Counted from the stretch's first letter, positions 46,234 to 55,379 are shown. The stretch is 64,000 bases of DNA from an uncultured Prevotella sp. (GCA_905233165.1 CAJODL010000001.1:627927-691926); one strand, 5' to 3'. The notes: generated by a model not told the origin, from the sequence alone. Translations and numbers: made by a program.

Positions 46234-46370
46234 ATGAAAAAGTATTTCTTGATGATGGTGGCTGTGGTGAACATGGTGTGTATGCAGGGCGCAGAGTAAT
46301 AGTGTCGTCGGGATGTTTCCTGAGAATGGGGCAACGGGTGTGAATAATTCTGACAGCCAGTGGGTGCTAA
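46234..46370 (+). pseudogene. Remnant of an exported esterase-type gene
   Basis: MKKYFLMMVAVVNMVCMQGAE is a signal-peptide-like start ended by TAA after 21 codons. In another frame, from 46313, MFPENGATGVNNSDSQWVL follows. The stretch P-E-N-G-A-T-G-V-N-x-D is close to the repeat found early in Bacteroidetes pectin esterases and related carbohydrate enzymes (G-A-T-G-V-N-P-D-T). Nothing further survives before the convergent peptidase gene. Neighbouring pectin genes fit the origin, but the family call rests on about 19 residues. Confidence 0.45.
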
Positions 46371-47780
46371 CTACTCGTCTGCTTGAAAGAGCGGGTCTTC
46401 TGGCATCACCATGACTGGCTTCTGCTCTGCTTCTTTCTGCAGGTCGGTGGAAACGTATTGCTTGTCAATGACGAGTCGGAACATATACTCCTTAAACCAT
46501 CGGTCGGTCATGATGAGACAACCGGCCTGCCCGTTTTCTTTTCCCCATGAATTCTCTACCTTCCACTTGCGTGGCTTGCCTTCAGCATCCAAATCTACGG
46601 CAGAGAGTGTCATAGCGTGTGTAGAACCGCTGTCAAAGGTTGCTATGCGTTGTGCCTTGTTCATGTTGAAGGTGGTATTGAAGAGTGATGCATAGTCGTA
46701 GTTTTCGGTATCGAGATAGCCGCGTTTGCGGTCCAGCTGCTTTGCGACATCATACGAGCTATACATCTTACGTCCATCCTTTAGCGATGCTATTGCCAAG
46801 GCACTGATTTCCTCCATTGGCAGGTTGAGGTATTTCCAGTTGTGACCGTCATAGGTGTGGCGATCGTATTCCACTTCATATGTCTTATGGTACGGACGTC
46901 GTGGGTCATTCATCACCATAATGAAGGTGCCATTTATCGGTCCGCCGACAGTCTCCTGATAGAAGCTCTTTGGGGTATAATGCTTTGCCTCGCCCTTTGG
47001 CTTTCCGTCTTTGTCAGTAAAGGCATAGGTGAATTCCTTCACGGGTTCTCCCAATGTAAGACACAACATGCCATATATGGTGCTGAGCATATCTGTCTTG
47101 CGCTGCTGTATTGCCTTTGCCGATGTCTTGCTGGAAGACATTTCATACAGTTCCAGGCCAAACTCGCGCAGTTTTGAAGATATCAGACGCGCCATGCGGC
47201 TTGTGTTTTCTGCAGAATATGTCTCGGGCACTATGCTTTGAGGTACAAGGCCGTATTTCTCTGCCAAGTCTGCAACACCGCAGAAGGTGCCGCCATCGTT
47301 GATGGGATGTTTAAAGAAAAACTGCAGGCGCAGGTTCTCAAACGGTTTTCCGGCATTGTCTATCACCCCTTGCAGCATCAGGTTCGCCTTCTCCAACTGG
47401 TCATAGAAGAAGAGGTAGTCCTGTGAGAATTCCACTGTCAGGGTGTCCTTATGCTGTTTTGCGAAGTTGGAGCGTAGCACATTCAACCCGGAGAACATCC
47501 AGCAGCGTCCGCTCTGCTTCTGGTCGTGGATAGACTGCTTAGGTGTCTCGGTAGAAAACTGGGTATCTATCGCTCCTTGGTTTTTGAAGTTCTTTGACAG
47601 GTCATCAATAGAATTGGAGGCGATGGCGTTAAAGAGCGCCTTGCTGGACGGATTTGCGGCATATTGCTTTTCCATCTGTTGCAGCATCTGTGTGCTGATA
47701 CCTCCATTCTGCTGTGCTGTTGCCGTGACAGAGCATGCAAGCAGGCAAAGAAAAATCGTTATGTTTATTACTGTATTCAT
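46371..47780 (-). CDS. Exported C1-family cysteine peptidase (bleomycin-hydrolase/PepC type)
   Basis: 469 aa with a signal peptide (cut after TATAQ, residue 23). The papain-like triad of the C1B family is present: QKQSGRCWMFSG (Cys93), STHAMTLSAV (His near 390) and VENSWG (Asn near 413). PepC and bleomycin hydrolase are usually cytoplasmic aminopeptidases; an exported form is common in Bacteroidales. Length fits the family. Monocistronic by appearance. Confidence 0.92.
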   Translation of the reverse strand: MNTVINITIFLCLLACSVTATAQQNGGISTQMLQQMEKQYAANPSSKALFNAIASNSIDDLSKNFKNQGAIDTQFSTETPKQSIHDQKQSGRCWMFSGLNVLRSNFAKQHKDTLTVEFSQDYLFFYDQLEKANLMLQGVIDNAGKPFENLRLQFFFKHPINDGGTFCGVADLAEKYGLVPQSIVPETYSAENTSRMARLISSKLREFGLELYEMSSSKTSAKAIQQRKTDMLSTIYGMLCLTLGEPVKEFTYAFTDKDGKPKGEAKHYTPKSFYQETVGGPINGTFIMVMNDPRRPYHKTYEVEYDRHTYDGHNWKYLNLPMEEISALAIASLKDGRKMYSSYDVAKQLDRKRGYLDTENYDYASLFNTTFNMNKAQRIATFDSGSTHAMTLSAVDLDAEGKPRKWKVENSWGKENGQAGCLIMTDRWFKEYMFRLVIDKQYVSTDLQKEAEQKPVMVMPEDPLFQADE

Positions 47781-47829
47781 GTTTTAAGTTTCAAGTTTGA
47801 CTTCGTCAATAACCTATAACCTTTAACCG

Positions 47830-48357
47830 TTATATCACCATCAGGGTTGTCATTTCGATGTCTTTGAACTGGTCTCTGCCGTGGAGGCCTTCGTCGGTAA
47901 TCTCGACGATGAAGTTGACGTAGGTCTTCTTGGGGTGGAAGTATTGCACTAACTTGTATGCTGCCATTGCTGTACCGCCTGTTGCTAACAGGTCGTCGTG
48001 TATCAGCACGACATCGTCTGGCGTGATGGCATCGATGTGTATCTCAATGGTATCTACACCATATTCCTTCGAAAACGACTCTCTGATAACGGTTGCTGGC
48101 AGTTTTCCGGGTTTGCGTGCCAATACTACTCCGCATCCCAAACGTGCTGCAAGGGCGGCTGCCATCACAAAGCCACGACTTTCAACACCCACAATCTTCG
48201 TGATGCCTTTGTCTTTATATAGCTCTTCCATCTCATCGAGCATAATCTTCATACACTCTGCACTCTTATAGAGTGTCGTAACATCCCTGAAGTTAATACC
48301 TTTCTTCGGGAAATCAGGAATCCAACGTAAGTTCTTAAGTAAAATAGGGTTGTTCAT
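47830..48357 (-). CDS. apt: Adenine phosphoribosyltransferase
   Basis: 175 aa, the normal length. It converts adenine and PRPP to AMP in purine salvage. The PRPP-binding loop is VVLIHDDLLATGGTA, the N-terminal PDFPKKGINFRDVT segment is typical, and GVESRGFVMAAALA is the family's central motif. Confidence 0.95.
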   Translation of the reverse strand: MNNPILLKNLRWIPDFPKKGINFRDVTTLYKSAECMKIMLDEMEELYKDKGITKIVGVESRGFVMAAALAARLGCGVVLARKPGKLPATVIRESFSKEYGVDTIEIHIDAITPDDVVLIHDDLLATGGTAMAAYKLVQYFHPKKTYVNFIVEITDEGLHGRDQFKDIEMTTLMVI

Positions 48358-48365
48358 TGTTGTTA

Positions 48366-48432
48366 TAAGGTTTAAGGGTTTAATAGCTTAATAGCTTAGT
48401 AGCTTAATAGCTTAGTGGCTTAATAGTTTAGT
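48366..48432. repeat. TTAATAGCTTAGTAGC-type tandem repeat
   Basis: Units of about 8-10 bases (TTAATAGC, TTAGTAGC, TTAGTGGC) follow each other in the apt-pectate lyase spacer and run into the 3' end of the lyase gene. Confidence 0.75.
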
Positions 48433-49337
48433 ATTGATTTTGGTCTTGTGTTATACCATTGGTAGCCGTTGCGGCGTTCTGGTCCGATGTCGTTGATGTT
48501 GCGGCGTGGGATGCCGTCTCTGTCGCAGAAGAATGGTTTGCCTTCTTCGAGGTCGTAGAAGCGTGCCCACCGTCCATCGGGTAGCTGGTGGGCTTTAAAC
48601 CAATCTATGGCGCCTGCTATGGCTCGCTTTACCGCTGGTGAGGGATTTGGAAGAGACTTCAGCAGCTGTACCAACGGAACACTTTCGGCAGTACAGAAGG
48701 AGGGTAGCTCATAGGCGCGTGCCTTAGCTGGCTTGAGGGTGATATGGTCGTGTTGCTGACACCATATGGTGGGTCTGTCATCAACGATAATCTGTGTCTT
48801 TAGGATTATATCGATGCCTTTGTCAAAGGATTTTTGCAGTCGCTGACGAAGACTGTCGGTAGTTAGGTCTCCCTGATAGGGAGGCTCTTGCGCTATGACG
48901 TGCTGAAACAGAAACAGGGTATTTGCGATAGCATCGTCATTATAGGTGATATGTACCTGGTAGCCCTTCGGATTAGGCCAGAACTGTGGCCAGCCACCAT
49001 TGGGATATTGTCCTGAGAGGAGATACTGGATGCCTTTAACGAATGCTGTGCGGTATTTTTCTTCGTGGGTGAGCTGATAGGTCTCGGCAAGGTATTTCAA
49101 CTGTCGTGTAGTGGCGCCATTATCTATGGTGCTGTCGTCGGTGCGCTGCTTATCGGCCAGCACCTGTGCCTTCTCCGCCTCAGAGAGGGGCAGGGACATA
49201 TCAATGTTCTTTGGCCAACCACCCGTGATACGTTGATAGAGAAGTATCTGGTCAGCTACCTTCGTATCTTGCGCTGTTGCTGCAAGAATGAAGAAATGAA
49301 AGAATGAAAAAATAAAAAAATGAAATTTATTGAACAT
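48420..49337 (-). CDS. PL10-type pectate lyase
   Basis: 305 aa. ITGGWPKNIDMS near residue 35, DNGATTRQLKYLAETYQ near 73, GGWPQFWP near 118 and ITYNDDAIANTLF near 135 match the PL10 family (PelA type), which cleaves polygalacturonate by beta-elimination through an (alpha/alpha) toroid. The signal peptide (NKFHFFIFSFFHFFILAATAQ) is written by a tandem DNA repeat. Its stop lies in another repeat. It shares one base with the thioredoxin-like gene upstream. Confidence 0.88.
   Translation of the reverse strand: MFNKFHFFIFSFFHFFILAATAQDTKVADQILLYQRITGGWPKNIDMSLPLSEAEKAQVLADKQRTDDSTIDNGATTRQLKYLAETYQLTHEEKYRTAFVKGIQYLLSGQYPNGGWPQFWPNPKGYQVHITYNDDAIANTLFLFQHVIAQEPPYQGDLTTDSLRQRLQKSFDKGIDIILKTQIIVDDRPTIWCQQHDHITLKPAKARAYELPSFCTAESVPLVQLLKSLPNPSPAVKRAIAGAIDWFKAHQLPDGRWARFYDLEEGKPFFCDRDGIPRRNINDIGPERRNGYQWYNTRPKSILNY
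49285..49326. repeat. Repeat encoding the lyase signal peptide
   Basis: GAATGAAGAAATGAAAGAATGAAAAAATAAAAAAATGAAAT on the plus strand, the same repeat class as 45894-45930, forms codons 4-18 of the pectate lyase. Confidence 0.75.
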
Positions 49338-49876
49338 TACTTTCTTATTATTCTTTCGATGGATGCGTAGTCGGCTATTGGACGGTCGTTAAACGAGGCA
49401 ATTACTATGCCGTCGGCATTGATGATGTATGTGCGTGGAATAGTACGGGTGGCGAACTGAAAGTATAGCCTCTGGGCACCATCGCTATAGATAGGCATCG
49501 TAAGACCGTTCTCCTTCCAATATGCTTCGGCATCTTCTACTCCCTGACTGCGTGGGACATTAAGCACTGGTACTTTGTCGCCATAATTGTCGTAGATTTG
49601 CTGCAACACAGGGAACTCCCTTCTGCAGTCGGGACATGTGGTATCAAAGAAATTCAGGATATATACCTTTCCTTTGAGGGACTCTGACGTCACCTTACTA
49701 TCATCCAAACCTTTCAGCTCGAAGGTAGGTGCTGCCATACCGACCTTGATGATTGCGGTATCGTCATCTTTGTCGGAATATGTTTCTTCATCATCACCGC
49801 ATGCTGTCATGCATAATGCTGCCAACATCAGCAGCAATGTGTTTATGTTAAGGAAAAAAGACTTTAATGTTTTCAT
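49337..49876 (-). CDS. TlpA-like thioredoxin-fold lipoprotein
   Basis: 179 aa with a lipobox (LCMTAC, Cys near residue 26) and an acidic linker. The thioredoxin-like domain has the redox motif CPDC (in FFDTTCPDCRREFP) and the cis-Pro region RTIPRTYII. TlpA/ResA-type proteins reduce disulfides or assist cytochrome maturation on the outer face of the inner membrane. Its stop and the start of the lyase gene overlap, and its start is next to the nadD stop, so the three may be co-transcribed. Confidence 0.88.
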   Translation of the reverse strand: MKTLKSFFLNINTLLLMLAALCMTACGDDEETYSDKDDDTAIIKVGMAAPTFELKGLDDSKVTSESLKGKVYILNFFDTTCPDCRREFPVLQQIYDNYGDKVPVLNVPRSQGVEDAEAYWKENGLTMPIYSDGAQRLYFQFATRTIPRTYIINADGIVIASFNDRPIADYASIERIIRK

Positions 49877-50391
49877 TATGTAACGTTTTTATGGTTTAAT
49901 AGTTGGACAACAGCTTTAGGAACAAATGGTGAGATGTCGGCTCCCTGAGCTATCATCTCCCTTATCATAGTTGACGAGATAGGTATCTCTCCATTTCTTG
50001 GGTAGGTACCTATTTCATATTGCCACACTATATCCTTCCAATGTCTCCAACGTTCCAGGCGTTTCCAATTGTCACCACCGAGGATGAGGACGAATTCGTC
50101 ATCGGGATAGTCAGCCTTCAGGTGCTGTAGGGTAGTCCACGTATAGGAAGGCTGGGGGAGAGAAAGTTCGTAATCTTTTGCAATAAGACGTGGTTCGTCA
50201 GCCAATGCCTGCTTCACGAGATGGTACCTCTCCTCAGCATCAGGAAGGGCTTTGTTGACCTTTAGAGGATTCTGGGGACTGACCATAAACCAGACTTCAT
50301 CGAGACGCTTGTTCTCAAGCATCCATTTGCCTATGGCAATATGTCCGTTATGAATGGGATTAAAAGAACCCCCAAAAAGTCCTATTCGCAT
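49876..50391 (-). CDS. nadD: Nicotinate-nucleotide adenylyltransferase
   Basis: 171 aa. GLFGGSFNPIHNGHIAIG holds the nucleotidyltransferase HxGH motif, and ISSTMIREM is the C-terminal ISSTxxR motif. It makes deamido-NAD from nicotinate mononucleotide and ATP. The start codon lies in one arm of a palindrome shared with the divergent gene. Confidence 0.93.
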   Translation of the reverse strand: MRIGLFGGSFNPIHNGHIAIGKWMLENKRLDEVWFMVSPQNPLKVNKALPDAEERYHLVKQALADEPRLIAKDYELSLPQPSYTWTTLQHLKADYPDDEFVLILGGDNWKRLERWRHWKDIVWQYEIGTYPRNGEIPISSTMIREMIAQGADISPFVPKAVVQLLNHKNVT

Positions 50392-50429
50392 ACAATAAAC
50401 AAACGAATGATGCGTTCATTTATTGTATG
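50389..50429. promoter_or_regulatory. 41-bp palindrome covering both divergent start codons
   Basis: CATACAATAAA (50389-50399) and TTTATTGTATG (50419-50429) are exact reverse complements, as are AACG and CGTT inside them. The first three and last three bases are the nadD and wecA-like start codons. It could be a shared operator or a hairpin in both mRNAs. Confidence 0.7.
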
Positions 50430-51548
50430 GAAGACATTATGATAATTTTACTACTAGCCTCTGGCTTATCACTTATATTCACCCTGTTTGTTACCCCGAG
50501 GGTTGTAAAAGTGGCTCATGCATTGAAATTGTATGACCTCCCCGATGAGAGGAAGATACACAAGTTACCTATTCCACGTCTTGGCGGCATGATGTTTTTG
50601 CCGATAATGATGGTGACAATGACCATCATTGTTGTGGTGCTGATGAGGCTGGGTATGTATGAGAAATTATGTAATAACCTCAGCATGGAACATTGGATGG
50701 CTTTTATTGCCGGTGGCATGATGTTATTTAGTATCGGATTGTTTGACGACATCAAGAGAGTACCATATAAATTGAAGTTCTCCATCCAGATGTTTACAGG
50801 CGTTCTGATGTGTATCTCCGGATTGTGGATAGCAGATATGGCACACGTTTTCTTTATAGACGCGGTGCCTTGGTGGTTTGGTATGCCATTGACGATATTG
50901 ACGGTAGTGTATGTTACAAATGCCATGAACCTCATTGATGGTATTGACGGTTTATCGTCAGGACTCAGCATCATAGCCCTGATATGCATTGCATTCCTGT
51001 TTGTTATTACAGAGCAGTATTTCTGGGCAATCTGCTCGGCATCGCTGTTGGGAGTGGTGTGCGGATTCTTCTACTATAATGTTTTCGGAAAGAAGGATAA
51101 GACCTTTATGGGTGATGCCGGCAGTCTTACCCTGGGCTTTACGCTATGCTTCCTCTTGCTACACTTCTGGCAACGCAACCCTGTATGGAATCCGGCAATG
51201 CATAACATAGGTATCGTGGCAGTCAGCACGTTGATAATACCGCTGTTCGACGTTACCCGTGTTACATTAAGCCGTCTGCGTGACCATCGCCCTCCTTTCA
51301 TGCCAGATAAGAATCATATTCACCATAAACTGATGCGTGCAGGCTTGGGGCCTCACATGACAATGGTGGTGTTGCTGCTGCTGCAAATAGGATTCATTGT
51401 GGTGAATTATCTCGTGGCATCATTTATGTCGCAAACACTAATGGTAGTAGCAGATATAGTACTCTTCACCTTGATGCATATTATAATCAATTGCTTTATA
51501 TATCGGAATGTAGGGCGTGAAGATATTGAGTGGAAGAGAATCTTTTAG
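50427..51548 (+). CDS. WecA/TagO-type undecaprenyl-phosphate sugar-1-phosphate transferase
   Basis: 373 aa with about ten helices. Family motifs: HKLPIPRLGGMMF, FDDIKRVPYKLKF, NAMNLIDGIDGLSSG, FMGDAGSLTLGF and the C-terminal DKNHIHHKL. It transfers a HexNAc-1-phosphate to undecaprenyl phosphate and starts O-antigen, capsule or related glycan synthesis. It is not MraY, whose set of loop motifs differs. Start could also be the Met at residue 5. Confidence 0.92.
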   Translation: MEDIMIILLLASGLSLIFTLFVTPRVVKVAHALKLYDLPDERKIHKLPIPRLGGMMFLPIMMVTMTIIVVVLMRLGMYEKLCNNLSMEHWMAFIAGGMMLFSIGLFDDIKRVPYKLKFSIQMFTGVLMCISGLWIADMAHVFFIDAVPWWFGMPLTILTVVYVTNAMNLIDGIDGLSSGLSIIALICIAFLFVITEQYFWAICSASLLGVVCGFFYYNVFGKKDKTFMGDAGSLTLGFTLCFLLLHFWQRNPVWNPAMHNIGIVAVSTLIIPLFDVTRVTLSRLRDHRPPFMPDKNHIHHKLMRAGLGPHMTMVVLLLLQIGFIVVNYLVASFMSQTLMVVADIVLFTLMHIIINCFIYRNVGREDIEWKRIF

Positions 51549-51589
51549 AGATTAAAGGTCTAAGGTCTTTCAACGATAACGTTAACCTT

Positions 51590-51632
51590 AACGATAATCT
51601 GAAACTTAATTCTTAACTCTTAATTCTTAATT
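51590..51632. repeat. TTAATTCTTAACTC heptamer repeats
   Basis: CTTAATT/CTTAACT units end just before the ATG of the rel gene. Same class as 44626-44703. Confidence 0.65.
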
Positions 51633-51635
51633 CAT

Positions 51636-53831
51636 ATGTTTTTCACACAGGATGAGAAAATACGGACTTTGGAGCTTTATCGGCAGTTATACCAAGAGTT
51701 GGATGGTGTGCTGAAGGATGCTGATGTCCGTCGTGTGAAAGATATATTGGAGAAGGCTGTTGCAGAGGGGAATGTGCAACGTGATGCCTTCGGACTCAAT
51801 CCTATTTTGATGAGTTTGGAGACTGCCTGGCTTGCGGTTAGCGAAATCGGAGTACGTCGTGATGCCGTTATTGCCATAATGCTATGCTCAATCTCTAAGG
51901 GAAATGATATAGCGCCGGAAGAGTTAGAGAAGAATTTCGGAGAACCCGTTGCACGCATCATGCGAGGGCTCGAAAATATCCAGCAGCTATACAGAAAGAA
52001 TACGGTAGTAGAGACGGAGAATTTCCGTAACCTGCTCTTCTCGTTGGCGGAGGATGTGCGAGTGATACTCATTATGATTGCCGACCGTCTAAACCTCATG
52101 CGCCAGATAAGAGATGCTGAACAGGATGAATTGCGACGCAAGGTCAGTGAGGAGAGTATGTTCCTGTATGCTCCACTGGCGCACAAACTGGGTCTTTACA
52201 GGTTGAAGTCGGAACTGGAAGACCTATCCTTAAAATATACGGAACATGATGCCTACTACCACATCAAGGATAAGCTGAACGAGACGAAGGCAAGCCGTGA
52301 TGCGTATATAGAACGCTTTATCGGACCTATCAGCGAACGCTTGCAGGAGGCAGGTCTGAAATTTCATATCAAGGGACGCACAAAATCCATTCACTCCATT
52401 TGGCAGAAGATGAGGAAGCAACGCTGTCCCTTTGAGGGAGTGTATGACCTCTTCGCCATCCGCATAATCCTCGACAGCCCTCTTGATAAGGAGAAGATGC
52501 AATGCTGGCAGGCTTTTGCCATAGTGACGTCTATGTACCAGCCTAACCCGAAGCGATTGAGAGACTGGGTCAGCGTGCCAAAGACAAATGGCTACGAAAG
52601 TCTGCATATCACCGTTGTCGGTCCGGAACAGAAATGGGTGGAGGTGCAGATACGCACAGAACGCATGGACGAAGTGGCAGAACGTGGTGTTGCTGCCCAT
52701 TGGCGTTATAAAGGCATAAAGAGTGACTCGGGCCTTGACCAGTGGCTCAGCAATATACGCTCTATGCTGGAGGCAAGTGAGGGAACGGAAAGCATCGACC
52801 AGTTCAAGATGGAACTGTATGAAGATGAGGTATTCGTCTTCACTCCAAAGGGAGATATCTATAAGTTCCCCAAAGGCGCCACAGTACTCGATTTTGCATA
52901 TCGCATACATTCCAAAATAGGAAATACCTGTACAGGAGCACGCATCAACGGCAGGGCTGTACCATTGCGCCATCAGCTGAAGAGTGGTGACCAGGTAGAG
53001 ATACTTACGGCGTCAAAACAGCAGCCAAAGCAGGCGTGGCTCAATATCGTAAAGACGTCGCATGCCAGGGGAAAGATACGCCAGGCCCTCAACGAGGCAC
53101 GTTCTCAGGAAAGACTTTTGGGAAGGGAGATGCTTGAGCGAAAGCTGAAAAACCATAAGATGGAACTGGACGAGAATATCCTCCATCCGCTTATCCGAAA
53201 ACTCGGCATAAAGGAAGCCGGCGACTTCTACATCCAGATAGCAAGAGGCGAACTCGATTCTACCCACGTCATAGATCTATATGCCGATTTGCTCCAGAAG
53301 ACTTCGGAATCTCCTGCAGCCCCGACAGAGAGCGCTTCAAACTTTATATTGGATACTGCGAGCATCAGCAGCGAGAACATAAAGGACGATGTGCTGATAA
53401 TAGACCGGAAGCTGACCGGCGTTGATTACCACCTGTCACGTTGCTGCAATCCTATCTATGGAGATCCCGTATTTGGTTTTGTCAGCGTTTCGGGAGGCAT
53501 AAAGATTCATCGTATAGACTGCCCTAATGCACCAGAACTCCAGAGCCGTTATCCTTATCGCATCGTAAAGGCAAAATGGAGCGGAAAAGGTGGCTCTACA
53601 TACGCCGTGACATTACGTCTTGTAGGAAATGATGACATCGGCATCATAAGTAATGTCACCAGCATAATACATAAGGAAGATAAGCTCACCTTGAGAGCAA
53701 TAAACATCAGTTCCAGCGATAATATCTTTTGCGGAAATGTTACCATCCTTGTAGATGACACCGCCCAACTCGAAGAACTGATTAAGAAGCTACAAGGAGT
53801 CAAGGGAATAAAACAAGTAACGAGGCAATAA
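51636..53831 (+). CDS. rel: RelA/SpoT-type (p)ppGpp synthetase
   Basis: 731 aa. Order: HD-like domain (1-170), synthetase with RTKSIHSIWQKM, YDLFAIRIIL, TNGYESLHI and EVQIRTERMDEVAERGVAAHWRYK, TGS (VFVFTPKGDIYKFPKGATVLDFAY), zinc-finger-like HLSRCCNPIYGD and ACT. The hydrolase site looks decayed: where ALLHD is expected the sequence has IMLCSISKGND, and ADRLHNMR is ADRLNLMR. So it likely makes but does not degrade (p)ppGpp. It has its own repeat-rich leader. Confidence 0.93.
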   Translation: MFFTQDEKIRTLELYRQLYQELDGVLKDADVRRVKDILEKAVAEGNVQRDAFGLNPILMSLETAWLAVSEIGVRRDAVIAIMLCSISKGNDIAPEELEKNFGEPVARIMRGLENIQQLYRKNTVVETENFRNLLFSLAEDVRVILIMIADRLNLMRQIRDAEQDELRRKVSEESMFLYAPLAHKLGLYRLKSELEDLSLKYTEHDAYYHIKDKLNETKASRDAYIERFIGPISERLQEAGLKFHIKGRTKSIHSIWQKMRKQRCPFEGVYDLFAIRIILDSPLDKEKMQCWQAFAIVTSMYQPNPKRLRDWVSVPKTNGYESLHITVVGPEQKWVEVQIRTERMDEVAERGVAAHWRYKGIKSDSGLDQWLSNIRSMLEASEGTESIDQFKMELYEDEVFVFTPKGDIYKFPKGATVLDFAYRIHSKIGNTCTGARINGRAVPLRHQLKSGDQVEILTASKQQPKQAWLNIVKTSHARGKIRQALNEARSQERLLGREMLERKLKNHKMELDENILHPLIRKLGIKEAGDFYIQIARGELDSTHVIDLYADLLQKTSESPAAPTESASNFILDTASISSENIKDDVLIIDRKLTGVDYHLSRCCNPIYGDPVFGFVSVSGGIKIHRIDCPNAPELQSRYPYRIVKAKWSGKGGSTYAVTLRLVGNDDIGIISNVTSIIHKEDKLTLRAINISSSDNIFCGNVTILVDDTAQLEELIKKLQGVKGIKQVTRQ

Positions 53832-53846
53832 TGGAAGTAATTGAGG

Positions 53847-54866
53847 TTACTTCCACTTTGCATTTTCTCTCATAATGAATTGTATCTTCGACTTCTTTGG
53901 CAGTTGAGGCTTTTGCCATTCTCCGCCCAGTATCTGTATGGTAGTAGTTTTCTGTCCTTTTGCTTGTGCTGCTGCCATAGCATCTTCTAACGACATGAAG
54001 TCACCACGTCCCTTGCTGTCAACGGTATAGTCGGCATCACAACGATATTTCTTCAGTAGCGGAATCTCCTCACACAAAGCATCGGCCAATAACTTTGCCA
54101 CTACATGGGCACCATAAACGTTGTAGTGTGTATTGTCCTGACGTCCTTCCGGAACGCTTGGCTCCTCGCCTGGCTTAAACCACATATGTAGCTTCTTTGA
54201 AGCCTCTGTTCCCAAACCCTGTTCCAAGTCGTGGGTAATCTTGTTGGCATCAACAAAGTGAACATTCATGCGCTGAGCAACATCACGAGGTGCTACACGA
54301 TATAGTCCATGAGTATCGATAAGAGTATCGCCTTCCACCATCTTCACTCCGTCCTTAAACGTAGTAGTACGTAGTTTCTCGTCATCATCATTCTGCGGAA
54401 CACTTGTGAAGAAGTTACGACGCACAACGCAGTTCATTAGAACAGGAATGCCACCATGCTCACGTGTCTCTCGTACATAACGTGCCAACATATAATCGAA
54501 GGTAGACCCCGGGTCGGTATGACGCTTCTCGCCAGGCTTTTCGTCGTTATGTCCGAATTGTATTATGACATAGTCGCCAGGCTTCATCTTCTCCAATACC
54601 TTTGTCCAACGTCCCTCATTAAAGAAACTGATGGAAGAGCGTCCGTTGACGGCGTGATTGTCGATGCGGACATCATCAGTAAAGTAACATTGCAGGGCCA
54701 TTCCCCAACCACGTTCCTTCTTGTTGTTAGAAATGTCTTTATTGGCAGCAGTAGAGTCGCCAATGACAAAGATAGTAGTGGTCTTGTCAGAATCAGCAGA
54801 TGTGAGTGCTAATGTCACGATGGCAGCGAAGAAAATACTGTAGATGGAAGAAAAAATACGTCTCAT
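53847..54866 (-). CDS. Rhamnogalacturonan acetylesterase (CE12-like SGNH hydrolase)
   Basis: 339 aa with a signal peptide. SGNH blocks: IFVIGDSTAANK (Ser), NHAVNGRSS (Gly), IIQFGHNDEK (Asn) and DNTHYNVYGAHVVAKLLADAL (Asp/His). It removes acetyl groups from rhamnogalacturonan in pectin. A C-terminal extension of about 60 residues contains QKTTTIQILGGEWQKPQ. With the PL10 lyase and the esterase remnant it points to pectin use. Confidence 0.9.
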   Translation of the reverse strand: MRRIFSSIYSIFFAAIVTLALTSADSDKTTTIFVIGDSTAANKDISNNKKERGWGMALQCYFTDDVRIDNHAVNGRSSISFFNEGRWTKVLEKMKPGDYVIIQFGHNDEKPGEKRHTDPGSTFDYMLARYVRETREHGGIPVLMNCVVRRNFFTSVPQNDDDEKLRTTTFKDGVKMVEGDTLIDTHGLYRVAPRDVAQRMNVHFVDANKITHDLEQGLGTEASKKLHMWFKPGEEPSVPEGRQDNTHYNVYGAHVVAKLLADALCEEIPLLKKYRCDADYTVDSKGRGDFMSLEDAMAAAQAKGQKTTTIQILGGEWQKPQLPKKSKIQFIMRENAKWK

Positions 54867-54910
54867 ATTGCGGATAGTATAATAGTGGTAATATTAAGAA
54901 AACTTGGAAG

Positions 54911-54918
54911 CAAAGGTA
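54911..54918 (-). promoter_or_regulatory. -7 box of the acetylesterase gene
   Basis: Minus-strand TACCTTTG followed by CTTCC, about 45 nt before the ATG at 54866. Confidence 0.6.
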
Positions 54919-54998
54919 CAAAAAAACGAGTGAACCACCAAATATTACTAAATAAATTTGTATGTTCACTCGTTTAATCGTCTTAGCAACAGATGCAG

Positions 54999-55379
54999 CT
55001 AATCAGCTGCACCTATTGCCTCGATTTCTACCAACGCCCCTTTTGGCAACGTTTTTACTGCAACGGCAGAGCGTGCAGGATAGGGCTCGGAAAAGAATTC
55101 TGCATAGATGGAATTCATGTCACTAAAGTCTTCCATATTTGTCAAGAATACAGTTGTCTTCACAACATCGTTTATCGTGAGGCCAGTCTCTTCAAAAATG
55201 GCTTTGATGTTGTTGAGCGCTTGACGTGTCTGCTCCTTGATGTCACCAGATACTATGCTGCCAGTTGCGGGTGAGATGGGAATTTGACCAGAAGTGAACA
55301 ATAGGTTTCCCACCTTGATGGCTTGACTGTAAGGCCCGATAGCAGCAGGGGCTTGTGATGTGGAAATAACTTTTTTCAT
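54999..55379 (-). CDS. ridA: RidA-family enamine/imine deaminase
   Basis: 126 aa, normal length. [20 protein letters not shown] and the C-terminal PARSAVAV with [12 protein letters not shown] are family motifs, including the arginine that binds the carboxylate. It hydrolyses reactive 2-aminoacrylate-type intermediates that PLP enzymes release, which suits the adjacent cysK and metY. Confidence 0.95.
   Translation of the reverse strand: MKKVISTSQAPAAIGPYSQAIKVGNLLFTSGQIPISPATGSIVSGDIKEQTRQALNNIKAIFEETGLTINDVVKTTVFLTNMEDFSDMNSIYAEFFSEPYPARSAVAVKTLPKGALVEIEAIGAAD

Noticed and set aside
50427-51548. MraY
   Set aside because: HIHHKL near the C-terminus, gene context away from mur genes and motif spacing fit WecA/TagO instead.
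52230-52973. 247-aa minus-strand ORF
   Set aside because: Antisense shadow of rel; rel is recognised throughout its length.
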